Shown here: piece after piece, positions 6,528 through 10,055 of the stretch
Layout: every line of letters starts with the position of its first letter
How positions within the stretch are numbered: the stretch's first letter is position 1
DNA from: Candidatus Woesearchaeota archaeon
GTDB taxonomy: Archaea; Nanobdellota; Nanobdellia; Woesearchaeales; UBA525
Assembly (NCBI GenBank): GCA_013331575.1
Contig: DUGD01000049.1
Coordinates: 23,713 to 33,767, forward strand
Direction: 5' to 3'
DNA: 10,055 nucleotides
The notes under the pieces: generated by a model
Seen by the model: the letters and a program-made list of their open reading frames with translations, nothing else
Databases searched by the model: none
Told to the model about the DNA's origin: nothing
Translations under genes and position numbers: made by a program

Positions 6528-7603
6528 CGGTCGCGGGCATGATTGCTGGCCGCCGAGGCGTCTTCATGACACTCATGGCACTCGCAGTCATCATCTTCCT
6601 CTTCGCATACGCAGAGGTACTCGAGCCATCTACTGTCGCACAAATTGCCGACGCTCGCGCGGAACGAACTCGCATCATAGTCATGAATAACTATCTCGAT
6701 ACGCTCGAGAAGCACACTGCAGATAGCCTCCAGACGGCAGGATATCTCGCGCTGCAGAACCTCAGCGAACGCATCCGTGAGAACAAGACTACCATAACGA
6801 CGCCACAGCAACTCAACACTATGCTGTACCAATGCATATGGACCAATATGTCGTTATGCACGATTGCGAACAGCAGCAGCAACACGTCGCTCGCATACGC
6901 CATCAGGAACATGACGACTCTCGCGCTCAACGGACTCAACATCAACTCCACCATCAACATCACCAACATCACGATCAACGACAGCGCTCCATTTGAAGTG
7001 ATGCTCACCGCGACTATTGTGTACAACATCAGCGATGCGGGATCAGAGACCGGTTTCGCGTCGTGGAACGCCACATCGACGATAAGCACCACTGTCGACG
7101 TGCAAGGCATACTCGACCCGCTGTACATGTACGGATACCGGAACGACACCTTCATCGGTTCGTCCCGAACTCGCGCATTCAACAAGGCACCATACCGGAA
7201 ATCACAGCTCAACGACACGATATTTACTAGCAGCCCGATAGGGTTCTACTACAGCAAGATGTATATTGCATCGGTGAGCAGAGGCCCGAGCGTCGTGCAA
7301 CGCTATACCATGAACTGGACCGGCAAGAGCGCATGCTGCGGCATCGAGAGCGTCATCCAATTCACCGAACTGAACACGACATTCCAGAACAATAAAGCGC
7401 TCCTTGCGAACCTATCGCTCGCAGACCACTTATTCATGAAGAGAACCCAATTCAACTGCACGAACGAACAAGTCGTCGGCCTCAAGAACCTGACAGAGGC
7501 ACACCAATCGGTGCGCATCGACACCTATGGTCTCGAGAATATCTACAATTACATCAATGCGAGCGACCCGACAGTATACTACATCACCGCCTGCCTATCA
7601 TAA
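6518..7603 (+). CDS. Sequon-rich pilin-like surface protein
   Basis: This 361-residue protein starts with a short basic leader ending in GRRG (residues 11-14), followed by a hydrophobic helix (15-34). That matches a class III (pilin-type) signal or a simple N-terminal anchor. Residues 35-100 are helical and charged; the remainder is Thr/Asn/Ser-rich and predicted extracellular. I count 20 N-X-S/T sequons: N81, 89, 110, 118, 122, 131, 143, 147, 150, 154, 170, 184, 209, 232, 266, 286, 298, 313, 324 and 347. This suggests heavy N-glycosylation by the archaeal oligosaccharyltransferase. Cysteines at 106, 114, 273, 274, 314 and 359 could form disulfides. It overlaps the preceding pilin-like gene by 10 bases and has its own GAGGT site, so the two are translated together and may form one surface structure. 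No named family is recognised. Confidence 0.75.
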   Translation: MAITVAGMIAGRRGVFMTLMALAVIIFLFAYAEVLEPSTVAQIADARAERTRIIVMNNYLDTLEKHTADSLQTAGYLALQNLSERIRENKTTITTPQQLNTMLYQCIWTNMSLCTIANSSSNTSLAYAIRNMTTLALNGLNINSTINITNITINDSAPFEVMLTATIVYNISDAGSETGFASWNATSTISTTVDVQGILDPLYMYGYRNDTFIGSSRTRAFNKAPYRKSQLNDTIFTSSPIGFYYSKMYIASVSRGPSVVQRYTMNWTGKSACCGIESVIQFTELNTTFQNNKALLANLSLADHLFMKRTQFNCTNEQVVGLKNLTEAHQSVRIDTYGLENIYNYINASDPTVYYITACLS

Positions 7604-7936
7604 CACAGACAGCACGGCTCAAGGGAACCTGATTGCAAGGCCGGCACAACACTGCACAGTGCAACGCCAAACCTTGGATACACACAGATACATAGATACC
7701 TATTGAATATGTTGATTAGGCCGAGCATGCTGATTATACACGGGATACGGAGCGGTAACACACGCATCACACAGTCAAACCATCATCAGGGGTTTGGGCA
7801 AGAGAGAGCGTGAGTGCATTCGTAAAACGTGCCTAACGCCACATCATGAATGTGACACCATGAACGTAGCAGGCATACAACATCACAATACATGACAAAA
7901 ACGCCTAAAGAACCCATTCCACAGTAATGACGAATG
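7604..7936 (+). other. Intergenic region with no convincing gene
   Basis: About 330 bases separate the sequon-rich gene from the next promoter. The plus strand is rich in A and C. I see short inverted elements (CACTGCACAGTG at 7650-7661, flanked by TTGCA at 7633-7637 and TGCAA at 7660-7664) and a near-duplication of AGATAC around 7690. A 34-codon frame opens at 7709 but lacks a ribosome site and any recognisable protein features. No tRNA-like arms, C/D-box pair or T-rich terminator is evident. It may hold the 3' untranslated region of the pilin pair and upstream control of the next operon. Confidence 0.6.
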
Positions 7937-7944
7937 TTTATATA
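7937..7944 (+). promoter_or_regulatory. TATA box for the winged-helix gene cluster
   Basis: TTTATATA has its centre exactly 26.5 bases before the ATG at 7967. This rules out the in-frame ATG at 7934, which lies upstream of the box, and argues against the ATG at 7961. A leaderless transcript beginning at 7967 is predicted. Confidence 0.75.
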
Positions 7945-7966
7945 CCTCTCGGACGAGGTCATGACG

Positions 7967-8422
7967 ATGGGAGACGATGTGGTGACAACAGGGGTAGATG
8001 ATTTGCTCCACTACCTTCACGGCAAGGATCGCGTTCCGATGCAAGACGTCGCAGGCATACTCAACGTCCCTGTGGAGACCGTCCAGGCATGGGTCGATTT
8101 TCTCGTCGAAGAGAAAATACTCGGGATAGAGTACAAATTCACAAAACCCTTCATCTACCTGAACAAAGAGATGAAACCGGAACGGGGCAAGATTCTCGAA
8201 GGAACCACCATATCGATAGATCAGCTAAGACAGGAGTATGAAGAGAGAGCGAAATCAAAAATGATACCGCACCCGAAGATACGAGAGTTATGGGCTGCAC
8301 GGATGCGCGAAGGGCTCTCGCTCAAGAAAGGGTATTTCATCGAGCAGGCAAAGAGACGTCGGGCAGAAGACCCGGAAGCGCTCTGGCGAGAATATCAATC
8401 AGACCTGCTCGCGAGAATATGA
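7967..8422 (+). CDS. Small winged-helix-like protein of the pilus-like cluster
   Basis: This is a 151-residue soluble protein. Residues about 10-67 look like a winged helix-turn-helix: helix DDLLHYLHG, a short strand with RVPMQDVAGIL (22-32), a recognition-type helix VPVETVQAWVDFLVEEK (34-50), then a beta wing GIEYKFTKPFIYLN (53-66). Residues 80-151 are helical and strongly basic (QAKRRRAE near 127-134). Such domains can bind DNA, but in archaeal secretion loci they may equally be protein-interaction modules, so a regulator role is not assured. The frame opens at 7934, but the ATG at 7967 is chosen because the TATA box overlaps the upstream part. The next gene starts 100 bases later without a visible promoter of its own, which suggests cotranscription. 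Confidence 0.8.
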   Translation: MGDDVVTTGVDDLLHYLHGKDRVPMQDVAGILNVPVETVQAWVDFLVEEKILGIEYKFTKPFIYLNKEMKPERGKILEGTTISIDQLRQEYEERAKSKMIPHPKIRELWAARMREGLSLKKGYFIEQAKRRRAEDPEALWREYQSDLLARI

Positions 8423-8512
8423 CTGTGTAAGGATTGAAGGCACAAATAGAATCGAAGGGACGCTGGAGCGAACAGTAGCACAGCGACACGCGCCGAACAC
8501 AAGGCGCACAAC

Positions 8513-8520
8513 AGGTGAGG
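8513..8520 (+). promoter_or_regulatory. Ribosome binding site of the three-module protein
   Basis: AGGTGAGG lies just before the ATG at 8523 (4 bases from the GGTGA core). It is the strongest Shine-Dalgarno match in the window. No TATA box is seen in 8423-8497, so the gene is likely read from the promoter at 7937. Confidence 0.7.
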
Positions 8521-8522
8521 CA

Positions 8523-9740
8523 ATGGAAATCGAAGAGTTCATCGAGCAAGACATCCTAGTGTTCTTGGACGATAGACTCGACAAGCAACATTCTACGCTC
8601 TCCCTGCGACAGCGCGCTCCGATACAGTCAAGGACGATAACCAGAGACTACGAGTATGAATTCTTCATGATGCTCGACCGACGCGACCTCGACGGCGCAA
8701 AACGGGTACTGCACGACCTCAAGGCGACGTTCGATGAATGCTCGAACAATATGCCCGAGAAACTGCAGCTCAAGTCGCTTCTCCTCGACCTGTATGAGAA
8801 ATTCAAAGACCACCTAGATGCACAGAATACGTTCACGAGGATCGATGCCCAGCTCGGCGGGACAACGACGCCGCAAAACCTCCCGCTCAATGATACCACT
8901 CCGGAAGGCAAGCCATCATCATCCACAACGCGTACCACCGATCCGATTGCTCAGAGCGCTCCCGACATCATACGCAACCGGATCGCGGGGGAGAGTGATA
9001 CGGCAACTGCACCGGCACCTGCGCCGGAGTTCAGCGCGCCAACGACCGTTGCACTCACCGCAAATGCCGCACAACGACCGATATACACCGCTGAGAGCGC
9101 AGCATCCGCGCCGTACCAGCCATACAATGAGATCATGGCACAATTGGACACAGTCGATACGCTCCTCGTAACGAGCAGGCCGCAAGAGGCGGTCCGCGCA
9201 TACCGCGAAGCGAAACGCATGGCACTTAGAAGAGACGTTATCGATAGAACGGTCGTCGAAAGATTCATCACATTGCACGCAAAAATACTCGAGAGAATCG
9301 CACCGACAAGCCCGCCTAATATCACGATTGACACACAGCGCATGGAGTACATGGACAATAAGGCACGCAGAACACCGCCAGCAGTCACCCAGACGAAATC
9401 CCCTCTGATAACGACGAACAGCCACAACACGCTTCCTACTACCGCGAGCACACCACAATCAACCATGCGCGTACAAGACGGCGATAAAGAGATGCTAATC
9501 GCCATGGAACAAGAGAAGCGTGCATTGGATGCACACCTGGACAAGTACGATATAGCGAACGCTATGCGCAGCTACCGCCAGATGCGACTCCTCGCTCAGC
9601 AGCTCCGTTCAAAGACCAACGTGGAACGCGTCGCGAAAAAGCTCGCATCGCTCCACCAGATAATATCGCAGATGAAAGCACACACCGCGTCGGAACGAAT
9701 GGAGACCATCGGGAAGACACTCACTGAGGGACGGCCATGA
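8523..9740 (+). CDS. Protein with three diverged helical modules and disordered linkers
   Basis: This is a 405-residue soluble protein with no signal peptide or membrane helix and no family I can name. Three segments share one plan, two or more amphipathic helices with the core (L/M)L...(D/P)...A.R.Y/L...: residues 43-97 (RRDLDGAKRVLHDLKATF), 200-259 (SRPQEAVRAYREAKRMAL) and 320-386 (KYDIANAMRSYRQMRLLAQQ), each ending in a helix such as LLLDLYEKF, FITLHAKIL or LASLHQIIS. The modules resemble TPR-like helical hairpins. They are separated by low-complexity Pro/Thr/Ser/Ala linkers (about 110-199 and 260-318). Residues 1-20 are an acidic helix. The start has a strong AGGTGAGG site, and the stop overlaps the next start as ATGA. 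A scaffold or adaptor at the cytoplasmic side of the pilus-like apparatus is a guess from context. Confidence 0.8.
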   Translation: MEIEEFIEQDILVFLDDRLDKQHSTLSLRQRAPIQSRTITRDYEYEFFMMLDRRDLDGAKRVLHDLKATFDECSNNMPEKLQLKSLLLDLYEKFKDHLDAQNTFTRIDAQLGGTTTPQNLPLNDTTPEGKPSSSTTRTTDPIAQSAPDIIRNRIAGESDTATAPAPAPEFSAPTTVALTANAAQRPIYTAESAASAPYQPYNEIMAQLDTVDTLLVTSRPQEAVRAYREAKRMALRRDVIDRTVVERFITLHAKILERIAPTSPPNITIDTQRMEYMDNKARRTPPAVTQTKSPLITTNSHNTLPTTASTPQSTMRVQDGDKEMLIAMEQEKRALDAHLDKYDIANAMRSYRQMRLLAQQLRSKTNVERVAKKLASLHQIISQMKAHTASERMETIGKTLTEGRP

Positions 9741-10055
9741 GCGACCCGAACGAGACGTTCAAGACGAGCGTCACGGAGCTCCTCAAAGAGACGGGGGGGA
9801 AAATCACAGAGATGCTCGATAAGTATTCGCTCGAGAAGAACAACATCATCATCGATGTGAAAGTATTCACAGTCGAGAACGAGCCCGTGCCGCAATACAC
9901 AGTCAGCATCGCGAACATCAGCCCGACGACACGCATTATCCTCGAGAAGATACGCCAGGAATTTGTCAGCAAGATGAACATTGAGGACATACAATCATTC
10001 GAGAGCGCCGACAACATAGCGCTCATTAAGCAGGAATTCAAGAACGAGATACGCC
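9737..10055 (+). CDS. Partial; possible N-terminus of a type II/IV secretion ATPase
   Basis: The frame is open from the ATG at 9737 to the right edge (106 codons), so the protein continues beyond the window. The ATG overlaps the previous stop by four bases (ATGA), and GAGGG lies 6 bases upstream (9726-9730). The N-terminus is hydrophilic and helical. Residues about 36-75 contain IIIDVKVFTVENEPVPQYTV, then ISPTTRIILEKIRQEF. A PxYxV segment followed by a helix with T/S-x-x-x-x-x-L-x-x-I-R is the kind of N-terminal module seen before the RecA-like core in archaeal secretion/pilus ATPases (PilB/TadA/FlaI group). The Walker motifs would lie outside the window, so the assignment rests on this resemblance and on the pilin-like genes upstream. 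A run of seven G then four A occurs at 9793-9803. Confidence 0.7.
   Translation, partial: MSDPNETFKTSVTELLKETGGKITEMLDKYSLEKNNIIIDVKVFTVENEPVPQYTVSIANISPTTRIILEKIRQEFVSKMNIEDIQSFESADNIALIKQEFKNEIR

Noticed and set aside
7579..7770. Minus-strand 63-codon frame in the spacer after the sequon-rich gene
   Set aside because: Overlaps the end of that gene, lacks a ribosome site and a TATA box at the expected distance, and its composition is unlike the neighbouring proteins.
7709..7813. Plus-strand 34-codon frame in the same spacer
   Set aside because: No ribosome site and no recognisable protein features; chance length.
7780..7830. TGATGA on the minus strand as a possible C box of a C/D guide RNA
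   Set aside because: The preceding base is C instead of a purine, and no D box with suitable guide spacing or C'/D' pair was found.
8919..9544. Two long minus-strand frames opposite the three-module protein
   Set aside because: Ser/Arg/Cys-rich translations in overlapping frames over a gene with a strong ribosome site; no independent support.

Overview
The window looks like chromosomal DNA of an archaeon, most probably a small-genome DPANN-type lineage. Four genes start with an ATG about 26 bases downstream of the centre of a TTTAAATA/TTTATAAA-like TATA box, which is the layout of archaeal leaderless transcripts. Internal operon genes instead carry GGTGA/GAGG-type ribosome sites. The recognisable genes also fit: a DRG-family GTPase with a TGS domain (archaea and eukaryotes), a stand-alone CRM/YhbY RNA-binding protein, and a set of pilus-like membrane proteins. 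Base composition is near half GC by eye. The phylum cannot be fixed from this window alone.

Left part (1-1951, minus strand): a gene running off the left edge, preceded by an unrecognised 481-residue soluble protein with its own TATA box, then a 90-residue YhbY-like RNA-binding protein. The YhbY-like gene diverges from a CPA2/Kef-type cation:proton antiporter with an RCK/TrkA-N-like tail (2040-3794, plus). One short palindromic TATA box lies between them and seems able to serve both.

Middle part (3807-5673, minus strand): the DRG GTPase is followed after 4 bases by a cysteine-containing 254-residue protein that resembles the archaeal DUF483 group. These two form an operon with a leaderless promoter.

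Right part (5851-10055, plus strand): five genes read to the right. Two encode proteins with an N-terminal type IV pilin-like segment (KQG or RRG followed by a hydrophobic helix). The second has 20 N-glycosylation sequons in 361 residues. After a 363-base spacer come a small winged-helix-like protein, a 405-residue protein with three diverged helical modules joined by Pro/Thr/Ser-rich linkers, and the start of a gene that may encode a type II/IV secretion ATPase, cut by the right edge. Neighbouring frames overlap (10 bases and 4 bases) within the two sub-clusters. My reading is that this is the front of a type IV pilus-like or secretion-like locus with a heavily glycosylated surface subunit. 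The accessory cytoplasmic proteins are ones I cannot name, and this is the part most worth following up. No tRNA, rRNA, CRISPR array, transposase or integrase was seen.
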